Shown here in pieces: positions 35,014 to 43,517 of a stretch of DNA of 64,000 nucleotides. Within the stretch, counting starts at the first letter, position 1. Every line of letters starts with the position of its first letter. Below the pieces are notes generated by a model. That model was not told the origin of the DNA. It ran no database searches and saw only the letters and a list, made by a program, of their open reading frames with translations. Origin of the DNA: Dorea_A amylophila. GTDB lineage: Bacteria; Bacillota; Clostridia; Lachnospirales; Lachnospiraceae. The stretch spans positions 62,001 to 126,000 of the forward strand of contig NZ_JAOQJW010000006.1 in NCBI RefSeq assembly GCF_025567265.1. The letters run 5' to 3'. Position numbers and translations under genes: made by a program.

Positions 35014-36132
35014 ATGAACACACCATTTCGTTACGACTTTGTAGGAAGTTTTTTACGCCCACAGAAATTAAAAGACGCAAGAAAGAATTTCGAAGAAGGG
35101 ACAATCTCACAGGAAAAACTGACCGCAGTAGAAGATGAATGCATCCTGGAACTGGTGGCAAAGATTAAGGAACTTGGATATCATGTGATCACGGACGGAG
35201 AATTCAGAAGATCGACATGGCATCTGGATTTCATGTGGGGATTTGAAGGTATCGAGCATCAGAAGACAGTAGAGGGGAATACAACATTTGACGCAGAAGC
35301 TGCAATGATTGATGATACATACATGACGGGAAAGATTTCAGTAAAGAATCATCCTTTCTTAGAGCATTTCAAATTCATCAAAGCATTAGAAGATGAAAAT
35401 ACTGTCGCAAAACAGACCATCCCGTCACCGGGACAGTTCTATGCATACTTTACCGGGGCACAGCTTCTGAATACAACATTAGAAATCTATGGATCGGAAG
35501 AAGCATTTGCCGAGGATGTGATCAAGGCATACGGTGAATTCGTGCAGGAGATCTATGCAGCAGGCTGCCGTAACCTTCAGTTTGATGACTGCGTATGGGG
35601 CGGAATGGTAGATGCAAAGATGGCAGTTGCATTGACCGGAAGAACAGGACAGAGACTGGAAGATTACAAGAAACTCCTTCTGGAACTGAATAACCAGGTA
35701 GTAGCACAGGCACCGGAAGATCTGGTGATCAATACACATGTATGCCGTGGAAATTATCATTCTACATTCTTCAGTTCCGGAGCATATGATTCCGTAGCGG
35801 ATTTGTTATTCGGAGAAGAAAATGTAAATGCATATTATCTGGAATATGACGACAAGAGATCCGGCGGATTTGCACCACTTGCAAAGGTATCCGGCGATAA
35901 GAAGGTCGTACTTGGACTTATAACAACCAAGACACCGGAACTGGAAGACAAAGAAAAAGTAATCGCAAGAATCCACGAAGCAGCAAAATATGTTCCGCTT
36001 GACCGCTTATACTTAAGCCCGCAGTGCGGATTTGCATCCTGCGAGATCGGTAATAAGCTGACAGAAGAAGAACAGTGGGCAAAGCTTAAGCTTGTAAAAG
36101 AGATTGCCGACGAAGTCTGGTCAGACAGATAA
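35014..36132 (+). CDS. MetE-like (YxjG/YxjH-type) methyltransferase
   Basis: This 372-residue protein corresponds to the C-terminal catalytic half of cobalamin-independent methionine synthase. The zinc ligands are in INTHVCRGN and SPQCGFAS, with YYLEYDD between them; RFDFVGS-like FRYDFVGSFLRP and TDGEFRRSTWH mark the barrel entry. Short MetE-like proteins of this sort in Firmicutes are thought to methylate homocysteine or related thiols; the methyl donor is not established. The gene has an unusually long leader. Its 3' end overlaps by 47 bp the tail of a MATE remnant on the other strand. Confidence 0.85.
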   Translation: MNTPFRYDFVGSFLRPQKLKDARKNFEEGTISQEKLTAVEDECILELVAKIKELGYHVITDGEFRRSTWHLDFMWGFEGIEHQKTVEGNTTFDAEAAMIDDTYMTGKISVKNHPFLEHFKFIKALEDENTVAKQTIPSPGQFYAYFTGAQLLNTTLEIYGSEEAFAEDVIKAYGEFVQEIYAAGCRNLQFDDCVWGGMVDAKMAVALTGRTGQRLEDYKKLLLELNNQVVAQAPEDLVINTHVCRGNYHSTFFSSGAYDSVADLLFGEENVNAYYLEYDDKRSGGFAPLAKVSGDKKVVLGLITTKTPELEDKEKVIARIHEAAKYVPLDRLYLSPQCGFASCEIGNKLTEEEQWAKLKLVKEIADEVWSDR

Positions 36133-36460
36133 GCCAGAACAGATTGGCCATAAGCCAGCCGATACTGGTAGCAATGGCAGGGGCTGCCAGCCCGAAATGA
36201 GGGAAGAAGAACCAGGTTAAGATTACGCGAAGTGCAATCTGGAGCGTACTTCCGGCTAACGTCAGAACCATTTTCCAAAGTCCGTTATAAGTACCGGTGA
36301 AGGTTCCGCCGGTATAACACAAAGGATAGAAAAATGATATAAGTTGCAGGTATATGATGCCGCTTTTTGCCATGACAGGGTGAGAAGCGGCATTTCCTAA
36401 CATTGCTTTTACGGTAACGGGTGCACCGAAGTACAGGGTTACAGCGCAGATCGTACCTTG
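36086..36460 (-). pseudogene. 3' half of a MATE-family efflux transporter gene
   Basis: The minus-strand frame ending at 36086 encodes a typical MATE C-terminal region: FYPLCYTGGTFTGTYNGLWK, TLAGSTLQIALRVILTWFFF, PAIATSIGWLMANLFW. About 125 recognisable residues remain out of the ~450 of a complete transporter. Homology appears to end near 36460, where the opposite strand becomes the substrate domain of a LysR protein. The last 47 bp overlap the MetE-like gene. Confidence 0.75.
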
Positions 36461-36462
36461 TA

Positions 36463-36837
36463 CAAGCATTATTGCCGGAGGGACACAAGCTGGCAAAAAG
36501 AAAGACATTTTCGGCAAAATTTGCAGAGACGGAAGCCTATATTGCAACATGTCCAGGATTAGATATTGGTGGAACACGTTATCTGGATAAGCATGGGATT
36601 AAGCCGAATGTACAGTTTTCGACAATGGATATTCAGGCAACATATGCGATGGCGGCAGCGGGAATGGGTGTGAGCATTACGAATCAGATCAACAGTCTGC
36701 CGGATTATGAGGGCGTATGCCACCGGAAACTTGTACCAGCAGAGCTGATCGAAATCGGGCTTGCATGGGAGAAGAGTCTGTCACCGGTGGCAGGAAAATT
36801 TCTGAAATTTATCAGAACAGAAGGTCTGATGCCATAA
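36463..36837 (+). pseudogene. 3' half of a LysR-family regulator gene
   Basis: The frame encodes the C-terminal part of a LysR substrate-binding domain: LLPEGHKLAKRKTFSAKFAE, a GGTRYLDKHGIKP segment, AMAAAGMGVSITNQIN and the terminal SLSPVAGKFLKFIRTEGL. The HTH and first subdomain are missing. It abuts the truncated MATE gene head to head, so one deletion probably removed both 5' ends and the shared promoter region of a divergent LysR-MATE pair. Confidence 0.75.
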
Positions 36838-36934
36838 ACGTACAATTCGTTATGGAGGCAATAAAAATCGTTCTATCATCTGGAAGTATGATATACTGAT
36901 AACAAGACCTGCAAAAAAGATGGAGGTGGACTAC

Positions 36935-37234
36935 ATGGATGTTGCAACGATGGTAGCGATTAATAACCTGAATATGGTTACGGTGATGGCAGTACAGGCG
37001 GCAAATAATGTAATCACGATCGTAAATGGAGAAAGGATGGAAGAAGATATGGATGGTTCAATGTTAGATCAGTATATGGGAAAAGATTGTACGGTAAGTC
37101 TGTTCAACGAAGTAGGAGCAATCAAAGGAAAGCTCATGGACGCAGATATACAGTGGGTAAAGGTTGATACCAAGAAGGGAACACAGCTGATTAACAGAAA
37201 TATGGTACGGAATATTACTTTTGATAATAAATAG
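36935..37234 (+). CDS. small conserved protein (DUF6897-like)
   Basis: This 99-residue protein starts at ATG 36935 after GGAGGTGG. The C-terminal ~50 residues (YMGKDCTVSLFNEVGAIKGKLMDADIQWVKVDTKKG, then INRNMVRNITF) look like a small Sm/Hfq-like beta-barrel fold in pattern. That is speculation. The N-terminus is rich in Met, Val and Asn. No function is known. It is a single gene immediately upstream of the thiamine leader. Confidence 0.6.
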   Translation: MDVATMVAINNLNMVTVMAVQAANNVITIVNGERMEEDMDGSMLDQYMGKDCTVSLFNEVGAIKGKLMDADIQWVKVDTKKGTQLINRNMVRNITFDNK

Positions 37235-37285
37235 AATGAATAAAAATAGTTGTTTCGAAAAAAGTCAGAAATCAGAAAAAATGAG

Positions 37286-37314
37286 TTGACATTTCGTGCA
37301 GGTGTTTCTATACT
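37286..37314 (+). promoter_or_regulatory. thi operon promoter
   Basis: TTGACA (37286-37291) and TATACT (37309-37314) are spaced by 17 bases, a near-consensus promoter just ahead of the TPP riboswitch. Confidence 0.9.
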
Positions 37315-37329
37315 TAAACATGTAGATAA

Positions 37330-37465
37330 AACACGGGGAGCTTGTGTACAGGCTGAGAGGAAGTTAAGAACTTCGACCCATATACCTGATTTGGATAATG
37401 CCAACGTAGGAATGTATAACGTAGATTTTAGGAGAGATGCATTTAGTTGGTATCTCTCTTTTTTG
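37330..37465 (+). promoter_or_regulatory. TPP (THI-box) riboswitch with terminator
   Basis: The aptamer core is visible: ACACGGGGAGC at 37331-37341, GGCTGAGAGG at 37351-37360, GACCCATATACCTGATTTGG at 37375-37394 and ATAATGCCAACGTAGG at 37395-37410. The hairpin GAGAGATGC ... GTATCTCTC (37432-37461) with a T6 run is the expression-platform terminator. Thiamine pyrophosphate should stop transcription of thiSFGH-tenI. Confidence 0.95.
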
Positions 37466-37514
37466 TTGCTATGTGACGTAAATCAGGAACAATAGAATAT
37501 CGGATAAGTTGAGA

Positions 37515-37578
37515 GTGAACGAGAGTTCACGAAGGGGTGCACCACCACGGGTGTATTTACTTCGTGAACTCTTTTTTA
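37515..37578 (+). promoter_or_regulatory. second attenuator-like hairpin in the thi leader
   Basis: AGAGTTCACGAAG (37522-37534) pairs perfectly with CTTCGTGAACTCT (37560-37572), followed by T6, forming an intrinsic terminator 50 bases before thiS. An alternative hairpin, GTGAAC (37515-37520) with GTTCAC (37525-37530), would compete with it. The loop GGGGTGCACCACCACGGGTG (37535-37554) resembles the T-box antiterminator element GGGTGGNACCGCG but does not match it exactly, and no T-box stem I is visible. A second control point is inferred. Confidence 0.5.
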
Positions 37579-37622
37579 TCTGACAAGTACTTTTGAAAGT
37601 ATGATCCGGGAAAGGAGAACGC

Positions 37623-37820
37623 ATGATTATCGTAAATGGAAAAGAAATCAATCTGACAGAGAATACGACTGTTGCAGAATATCTGGAACAGAATCAGTAT
37701 CAGGTAAAAAGAATCGCTGTAGAGTTAAATGGAGATATTCTTCCGAAATACAGCTATTCCGATACCATGTTAAAAGACGGCGACCGTCTGGAAGTTGTGA
37801 CATTCGTGGGAGGAGGCTAA
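37623..37820 (+). CDS. thiS: sulfur carrier protein ThiS
   Basis: This 65-residue ubiquitin-like carrier ends in the required GG (VVTFVGGG). ThiF adenylates the C-terminus, which then becomes a thiocarboxylate and donates sulfur to ThiG for the thiazole ring. ATG 37623 follows AAAGGAG. It is the first gene of the thi operon, five bases before thiF. Confidence 0.95.
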   Translation: MIIVNGKEINLTENTTVAEYLEQNQYQVKRIAVELNGDILPKYSYSDTMLKDGDRLEVVTFVGGG

Positions 37821-37825
37821 CATTC

Positions 37826-38509
37826 ATGGAAGAAACCGGATTAGAAAATATGACGGAGAATACAGAGAAAGAAAAAGTACTTAGTAAAGAAGAGATTGTG
37901 GCAGCATTAAATGAGAGACATTCTCCGGAGAAACAGAAACTTCTGTCAGCGGGGAGGGTTGCAATCGCCGGGCTTGGCGGATTGGGATCAAACGTGGCAT
38001 ATGCACTTGCAAGAATCGGAGTCGGCCATCTGCATTTGATTGATTTTGATGTGGTGGATATCACGAATCTGAACCGGCAGCAGTATTTTATGGAGCATAT
38101 CGGGATGTATAAGACAGATGCGCTGAAATCATTATTGTTAAAGATCAATCCATATCTGGATATCGATACAGATTGCGTAAAAGTCACAGAAGAAAATCTT
38201 ACGAAATTATTTTGTGACGAACCGATTGTGTGTGAAGCATTCGATAATCCAGAAGCGAAAGCAATGCTGGTAAATGGAATACTGGAACATTTTCCGGAAA
38301 AGAAACTGGTATCGGCAACCGGTATGGCAGGATACGGAAGCAGTAATACGATTCGCACACAGAAGTTAATGAAGAACTTTTACCTGTGCGGAGACCGCGA
38401 GACGGCACCAACGTATGGAAATGGCCTGATGGCACCGAGAGTGGCCATCTGTGCAGCGCATGAAGCAAATATGATCACACGTCTGATTCTTGGGGAAGAA
38501 GATGTGTAA
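37826..38509 (+). CDS. thiF: sulfur carrier protein ThiS adenylyltransferase ThiF
   Basis: This 227-residue E1-like enzyme adenylates ThiS. The ATP-binding motif AIAGLGGLGSNVAYALARIG is at residues ~46-65, followed by DFDVVDITNLNRQQY, the canonical nucleotide-contact segment. The CxxC zinc motif of larger E1 proteins is absent, as in short clostridial ThiF. ATG 37826 is preceded by GGAGG overlapping the thiS stop, so the genes are coupled. Confidence 0.93.
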   Translation: MEETGLENMTENTEKEKVLSKEEIVAALNERHSPEKQKLLSAGRVAIAGLGGLGSNVAYALARIGVGHLHLIDFDVVDITNLNRQQYFMEHIGMYKTDALKSLLLKINPYLDIDTDCVKVTEENLTKLFCDEPIVCEAFDNPEAKAMLVNGILEHFPEKKLVSATGMAGYGSSNTIRTQKLMKNFYLCGDRETAPTYGNGLMAPRVAICAAHEANMITRLILGEEDV

Positions 38510-38553
38510 AAAACATATAGAAAAGACAAATAATAAGAAAGAAGGATTGGATT

Positions 38554-39342
38554 ATGGACAACACAGAAATAAAGAAAGCGGATACATTTACCCTTGGAGG
38601 GAAAGAATTTACGTCCCGTTTTATACTTGGTTCAGGAAAATTTTCACTGGATCTGGTGAAAGCATGTGTGGAAAAAGCAGGGGCACAGATTATCACACTG
38701 GCACTCCGTCGTGCAAATGAAGGCGGTCTGGCAAATATTCTGGATTATATTCCGGAAGATGTGACACTTCTTCCGAATACATCAGGAGCCAGAAATGCAG
38801 AAGAAGCGGTACGTATTGCCAGACTTTCCAGAGAAGTCGGATGTGGCAATTTCGTCAAAGTGGAAGTGGTAAGAGATTCGAAATATCTCCTTCCGGATAA
38901 TTATGAGACGATCAAAGCTACAGAAATTCTTGCAAAAGAAGGATTCGTGGTTATGCCGTACATGTATCCAGATCTGAATGCTGCAAGAGATCTTGCAAAT
39001 GCCGGTGCAGCATGTATCATGCCGCTTGGCGCACCGATCGGATCAAATAAAGGGCTTAGCACAAAAGACTTTATTCAGATCCTGATCGATGAGATCGATC
39101 TGCCAATCATCGTAGATGCCGGAATCGGACGTCCGTCCCAGGCATGCGAGGCAATGGAGATGGGAGCAGCCGCAGTTATGGCAAATACAGCAATTGCGAC
39201 TGCGGGAGATGTACCGGCGATGGCGGAAGCATTTAAGAAAGCAATCGAAGCGGGCAGAAGTGCGTACCTTTCCGGACTTGGAAGAACGATTGAGCGTGGT
39301 GCAAGTGCATCTTCACCGCTGACTGGATTTCTGCAGGATTAG
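38554..39342 (+). CDS. thiG: thiazole synthase ThiG
   Basis: This 262-residue TIM-barrel enzyme condenses 1-deoxyxylulose 5-phosphate, dehydroglycine and ThiS thiocarboxylate into the thiazole phosphate. Family motifs are FILGSGKF, the Schiff-base Lys in NFVKVEVV, and MPLGAPIGSNKGL, VDAGIGRPSQACEAMEMG in the phosphate-binding end. It forms a complex with ThiH, whose gene starts 12 bp downstream. Confidence 0.95.
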   Translation: MDNTEIKKADTFTLGGKEFTSRFILGSGKFSLDLVKACVEKAGAQIITLALRRANEGGLANILDYIPEDVTLLPNTSGARNAEEAVRIARLSREVGCGNFVKVEVVRDSKYLLPDNYETIKATEILAKEGFVVMPYMYPDLNAARDLANAGAACIMPLGAPIGSNKGLSTKDFIQILIDEIDLPIIVDAGIGRPSQACEAMEMGAAAVMANTAIATAGDVPAMAEAFKKAIEAGRSAYLSGLGRTIERGASASSPLTGFLQD

Positions 39343-39354
39343 GAGGCACGACAA

Positions 39355-40581
39355 ATGGGAACAAATCATGAAGATACACATATTAATGAAAGTATTTTAA
39401 GCGAGGAGATTCTGGAAGACCAGAAGAAGAACCGGATCGATCACATGACCTATCTTCCAGGCATGGAGGATATCGGATCAGAAATACTCGACCAGGTCGT
39501 GGCAGCCATGGAGGCTTATGATTATAATACATATACAGCAGAAGATGTAAAACGTGCACTGGCACATGCAGAGCGCACACCGGAAGATTTTCAGGCGTTA
39601 TTGTCACCGGCAGCACTGCCATTTCTGGAGGAAATAGCGCAGGCAGCGCAGATCGAGACGAGAAAACATTTTGGTAACAGTGTCTATATGTTCACACCAA
39701 TCTATATCGCAAATTATTGCGAGAACTATTGCATTTACTGTGGTTTTAATTGCCATAACAAAATCAACCGTGCACAGTTAAATGCGGAAGAGATCGAAAA
39801 AGAGATGGCGGCGATCGCTGAGACAGGTCTGCAGGAAATCCTGATTCTGACAGGAGAAAGCCGTAACAAATCTACAGTAGAATACATCGGTGAAGCATGT
39901 AAGATCGCCAGAAAATATTTTAAAGTTATTGGTCTGGAGGTTTATCCGGTAAATTCAGACGAATACGCATATCTGCATGAATGTGGGGCAGATTATGTAA
40001 CGGTATTCCAGGAGACATACAATTCGGATAAATATGAGACACTTCATCTTGCGGGACATAAGAGAATCTATCCATATCGTGTCAATGCACAGGAAAGAGC
40101 ATTGAAAGGCGGCATGCGCGGAGTCGGATTCGGTGCACTTCTGGGGTTGGATGATTTCAGAAAAGATGCATTTGCGACCGGATATCATGCTTACTTATTA
40201 CAGAGAAAATATCCACATGCAGAGATCGCATTTTCCTGTCCGAGACTTCGTCCGATCATCAATAATGACCGGATCAATCCGATGGATGTGCATGAGCCGC
40301 AGCTTCTGCAGGTAGTGTGTGCATACCGCCTGTTTATGCCATTTGCAAGCATCACGGTTTCGACACGAGAGTGTGAAAGAGTCCGCGATAATCTGGTAAG
40401 TATTGCAGCAACGAAGATATCTGCTGGTGTAAGTACCGGTATCGGAAGTCATGTAGAAGATATCGAAGACAAGGGTGACGATCAGTTTGAAATCTCGGAT
40501 GGACGTTCGGTGGATGAGGTCTATCAGGCACTTCTGAAACACAATCTTCAACCGGTGATGAGTGATTATATCTATGTGTAA
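39355..40581 (+). CDS. thiH: 2-iminoacetate synthase ThiH (tyrosine lyase)
   Basis: This 408-residue radical SAM enzyme cleaves tyrosine to dehydroglycine (2-iminoacetate) and p-cresol. The Fe-S cluster motif CENYCIYCGF (C122, C126, C129) is intact, as are LILTGESRNKS and the C-terminal ISAGVSTGIGSHVED. Use of ThiH rather than the oxygen-dependent glycine oxidase ThiO fits an anaerobe. ATG 39355 follows GGAGGCACGACAA. Confidence 0.95.
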   Translation: MGTNHEDTHINESILSEEILEDQKKNRIDHMTYLPGMEDIGSEILDQVVAAMEAYDYNTYTAEDVKRALAHAERTPEDFQALLSPAALPFLEEIAQAAQIETRKHFGNSVYMFTPIYIANYCENYCIYCGFNCHNKINRAQLNAEEIEKEMAAIAETGLQEILILTGESRNKSTVEYIGEACKIARKYFKVIGLEVYPVNSDEYAYLHECGADYVTVFQETYNSDKYETLHLAGHKRIYPYRVNAQERALKGGMRGVGFGALLGLDDFRKDAFATGYHAYLLQRKYPHAEIAFSCPRLRPIINNDRINPMDVHEPQLLQVVCAYRLFMPFASITVSTRECERVRDNLVSIAATKISAGVSTGIGSHVEDIEDKGDDQFEISDGRSVDEVYQALLKHNLQPVMSDYIYV

Positions 40582-40634
40582 CAGGGAGCATCTTGTGTTA
40601 AAAACATGCCGAATACAGCTGAAAGGAGTTGTCA

Positions 40635-41222
40635 GTGATAAAATCTGTAAACAATCAGGACTTTAAAATCATTGCAGTCAGCAATCGGAAATTATGCAAC
40701 CGCCCGTTTTTAGAGCAGATAGAAAGAGTCTGCAAGATACATCCGGAAGCTGTGATCTTAAGAGAAAAAGATCTGACAGAAGAGGAATATGGGACATTGG
40801 CAAAAGAAGTAATGAATATTTGCAGCCGTTATCAGGTGTCTTGTATTCTTCATAATTTCTGGAAGACTGCACTAGAACTGGGATGTACATCTGTACATCT
40901 GCCACTTCCGATTTTGCAAAAAATAACTGATGAAGAAAAGAAAAAATTTACAAAGATTGGAATTTCTATACATTCTGTAGAAGAAGCGAAAGAAGCAGAG
41001 CAATTGGGAGCTTCCTATCTTACGGCAGGGCATATCTATGCGACAGATTGTAAGAGGGGATTACCGCCAAGAGGATTGGGATTCTTAAAAGAAGTTTGCC
41101 GGGAAGTCAGCATTCCGGTATATGGAATCGGCGGAATAAAGTTCGATGAAGAACAGTGGAATGATATGGAAAAATGTGGAGCAATTGGTGGATGTATTAT
41201 GTCCGGGATGATGGAAATATAG
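40635..41222 (+). CDS. TenI/ThiE-family protein (thiazole tautomerase or thiamine phosphate synthase)
   Basis: This 195-residue TIM-barrel protein contains VILREKDLTEEEY, SCILHNFWKTALELGCTSVHL, AGHIYATDCKRGLPPRGL and VYGIGGI. The AGHIYATDCKRGL segment is close to that of TenI, the thiazole tautomerase, rather than ThiE, which usually shows a GPI/GPVF-T-TK pattern. The aspartate of the ThiE ND-motif is replaced by His-Asn-Phe. I therefore favour tautomerase, with thiamine phosphate synthase as the alternative. The GTG at 40635 sits seven bases after AAGGAG; the TTG at 40629 is too close. It is the last gene of the operon. Confidence 0.75.
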   Translation: MIKSVNNQDFKIIAVSNRKLCNRPFLEQIERVCKIHPEAVILREKDLTEEEYGTLAKEVMNICSRYQVSCILHNFWKTALELGCTSVHLPLPILQKITDEEKKKFTKIGISIHSVEEAKEAEQLGASYLTAGHIYATDCKRGLPPRGLGFLKEVCREVSIPVYGIGGIKFDEEQWNDMEKCGAIGGCIMSGMMEI

Positions 41223-41259
41223 TAATCGAAATAAAACAGCTCATTTTTAAAAGAGCAGG

Positions 41260-41294
41260 AAAGCCTTCTGAGTCGGTACTCGGAAGGCTTTTGC
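41260..41294 (+). terminator. terminator of the thi operon
   Basis: AAAGCCTTCTGAGT (41260-41273) pairs with ACTCGGAAGGCTTT (41278-41291) with a CGGT loop and a T-rich tail. Confidence 0.9.
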
Positions 41295-41407
41295 TTTGCA
41301 CTGGCATATAAGTGCATATCAGATAGTACTTTACAAAATTATTTCTAAGTGTTATATTAATACAAAAATGAATAGTTCAAAATTGAAATAAAAGGAGAGC
41401 TACATAT

Positions 41408-41842
41408 ATGAACACAGGAATCGAATTTGCAGAAAAGCTGTCAAAGGCATACAGTGAGACCTGCAAACCGTTATGTCATGAACTGAATATTCCACAGACC
41501 GCATTTGACATCTTACTTTTCCTGGCGAACAACCCAGAATACAAAACTGCCAGAGACATCGTAGAAATACGAAAAATTAAAGCCAATCTTGTATCGGTAA
41601 ATGTGGATAAACTTGTGAATGAAGGCTATCTGGAGCGGAAAAGTGTAGAAGGTGACCGAAGAAAAGTCAATCTGATCTGTACAGAAAAGTCAAAAGAGAT
41701 TATCCAAGAAGGACAGAAACTTCAGCAGTCGTTCGTTGAAAAACTATTTGAAGGAATGGATGAAGATACAAGAAAAGCTCTTCAAAAAGGAATGGCGCAT
41801 ATGGAAGCGAATATAGAGAAGATGTTGGAGGAAAAGAACTAG
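41408..41842 (+). CDS. MarR-family transcriptional regulator
   Basis: This 144-residue winged-helix protein has the recognition region ARDIVEIRKIKANLVSVNVDKLVNEGYLERKSVEGDRRKV, the MarR beta-wing DRRKV pattern. Dimerisation helices lie at both ends. It abuts the TauE/SafE exporter gene with no spacer (TAGATG) and so probably controls its own operon in response to a small anion or thiol compound. GGAGAG precedes ATG 41408. Confidence 0.92.
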   Translation: MNTGIEFAEKLSKAYSETCKPLCHELNIPQTAFDILLFLANNPEYKTARDIVEIRKIKANLVSVNVDKLVNEGYLERKSVEGDRRKVNLICTEKSKEIIQEGQKLQQSFVEKLFEGMDEDTRKALQKGMAHMEANIEKMLEEKN

Positions 41843-42619
41843 ATGAATACAATATTAATGATTATCGTAACATTTTTCGCGGGGATGGGAGCCGGACTCG
41901 GAACCGGATTTGCAGGAATGAGTGCGGCGGCAGTGATCAGTCCGATGCTGATCACATTTCTTGGAATGGATCCATATATGGCAGTCGGAATTGCACTTTC
42001 ATCAGATGTACTTGCAAGCGCAGTATCTGCCTATACATATGGAAAGAATAAGAATCTGGATGTGAAGAATGGTCTGATCATGATGGTCAGCGTACTTACC
42101 TTTACCGTTGTGGGAAGTTATGTGTCCAGTCTGGTACCATCTACAACGATGGGAAATTTCTCGGTATTTATGACATTCTTGCTCGGCATTAAGTTCATCG
42201 TAAAACCTGTCATGACAACAAAAGAAGCCATGGAAAAAGTATCGCCGAAGAAACGTGCGGTGCAGTCGTTAATCTGTGGTGTCATGATCGGATTAATCTG
42301 TGGATTTATCGGTGCCGGAGGCGGTATGATGATGCTTTTGATCCTGACCTCTGTCCTGGGCTATGAGCTTAAGACGGCGGTCGGAACGAGTGTGTTCATC
42401 ATGACATTTACTGCCTTTACCGGTGCAGTTTCGCATTTTGCAATCGGGGGAATGCCGAATATAGCGGTGTGGATCTTATGTATTGTGTTCACACTGTTGT
42501 GGGCAAGGATTGCGGCAGTATTTGCGAATAAGGCAACACCGAAGACATTGAACCGGGCGACGGGTGTGATATTAGTGGTTCTTGGGATTGTGGTTATGGC
42601 GTTTTCTATTTTAAATTAA
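41843..42619 (+). CDS. TauE/SafE-family sulfite/anion exporter
   Basis: This 258-residue membrane protein has about eight helices in two halves, each with the glycine-rich family motif (AGMGAGLGTGFAGMSAAAVISPML near the start and CGFIGAGGGMMMLLILTSVLGYELKTAVGTSVFIM in the middle). The family exports sulfite, sulfoacetate or other anions. It is coupled to the MarR gene upstream. Confidence 0.9.
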   Translation: MNTILMIIVTFFAGMGAGLGTGFAGMSAAAVISPMLITFLGMDPYMAVGIALSSDVLASAVSAYTYGKNKNLDVKNGLIMMVSVLTFTVVGSYVSSLVPSTTMGNFSVFMTFLLGIKFIVKPVMTTKEAMEKVSPKKRAVQSLICGVMIGLICGFIGAGGGMMMLLILTSVLGYELKTAVGTSVFIMTFTAFTGAVSHFAIGGMPNIAVWILCIVFTLLWARIAAVFANKATPKTLNRATGVILVVLGIVVMAFSILN

Positions 42620-42702
42620 TAGAGAGCAGGAAGAAATTAATATTATAGGAGAGAATAAAAGGTATTAATAGAAAAATAATATGATGTTTTGTTTATTATG
42701 CA

Positions 42703-42737
42703 TTCTACAGGGACTGCCGGTGGCAGGTCCTGCAGAA
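42703..42737. repeat. hairpin containing CCGGTGGCAG motif
   Basis: Arms 42703-42718 and 42722-42737 pair with three mismatches around a GGT loop. It sits between convergent genes and may be a terminator, though no T run follows on either strand. A similar CGGTGGCAG hairpin lies at 34774-34796 and the same motif occurs near 17752-17764. Confidence 0.4.
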
Positions 42738-42750
42738 AGAAAAACATTGC

Positions 42751-43341
42751 TTATGATTCTTTAATATTTCCTTTTTCTATATTTTCTTTGAGTATTTGGT
42801 CTGTTACTTTATATAAAGTCTCAGATCCCAGCTGCGTTTTCCGTTGTCTTCCGTATACCTGTTCGGAAGTAACCTGATGCTCACGCCAGTCGCCACCGCC
42901 GTTACTGTTATTGAGAAGCAATGGCTGCAGGTTATCCAGGGAATGTGCAAATTTGGATTCCGGTGTCTGGTAATTTTCGAATTCATCAAAGAGTGCAGTC
43001 AGTTCTTTTTTCTGATCTTCTGGTAACAGTGAGAAAATCCGTTCTTTGGCAGCATCTTCACGTGCTTTCTGCGTCTTTAATCCTTCTGTATCGTAGGCAT
43101 AAGTATCTCCGGCGTCAATTTCCACAATGTCATGGATCAGGCACATGATCATAACTTTTGCGATATCGACGGGTTCATTGGCATAATCTTTTAACAGGTA
43201 TGCCATGATTGCCATATGCCAGGCATGCTCTGCATCATTTTCACGTCTTCCGTGTCCGGAAAGGTGGGTTTGTCTTAATATATTCTTTTCTTTATCAATT
43301 TCGAGAATGAAATCAAGTTGTTGTTTTAATCTTTCCTCCAT
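42751..43341 (-). CDS. HD-domain hydrolase (YfbR/HDDC2-like nucleotidase)
   Basis: This 196-residue metal-dependent phosphohydrolase carries the HD signature: GRRENDAEHAWHMA (first His), MCLIHDIVEIDAGD (His-Asp pair) and a later Asp in SLDNLQPLLLN. The arrangement resembles YfbR/HDDC2 5'-deoxynucleotidases. The likely role is dephosphorylation of deoxynucleoside monophosphates. It is a single gene on the minus strand. Confidence 0.85.
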   Translation of the reverse strand: MEERLKQQLDFILEIDKEKNILRQTHLSGHGRRENDAEHAWHMAIMAYLLKDYANEPVDIAKVMIMCLIHDIVEIDAGDTYAYDTEGLKTQKAREDAAKERIFSLLPEDQKKELTALFDEFENYQTPESKFAHSLDNLQPLLLNNSNGGGDWREHQVTSEQVYGRQRKTQLGSETLYKVTDQILKENIEKGNIKES

Positions 43342-43517
43342 GATAATTCCTCCTTGTGCGTTCAGTACGAATAAACTATAAGATAGTATAACATAAAAGA
43401 AAGCATAATGAAAAGCAAAAACATAGAAAACATAGAAAACATATTGATTTAATAGGAAAATGGTGTTAAACTCCAGTTATTAAAAGATAAAAGCTCAGAA
43501 GGCAGGTGCAGGAAGTA

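Noticed and set aside
36421..36462. Start at 36421 for the LysR fragment
   Set aside because: The first 14 codons are antisense to the MATE remnant and show no LysR similarity; the piece has no genuine start.
37410..37578. Firm call of a T-box riboswitch before thiS
   Set aside because: Only the loop and terminator resemble a T-box; stem I and the specifier loop are not visible, so it is listed only as a second attenuator.
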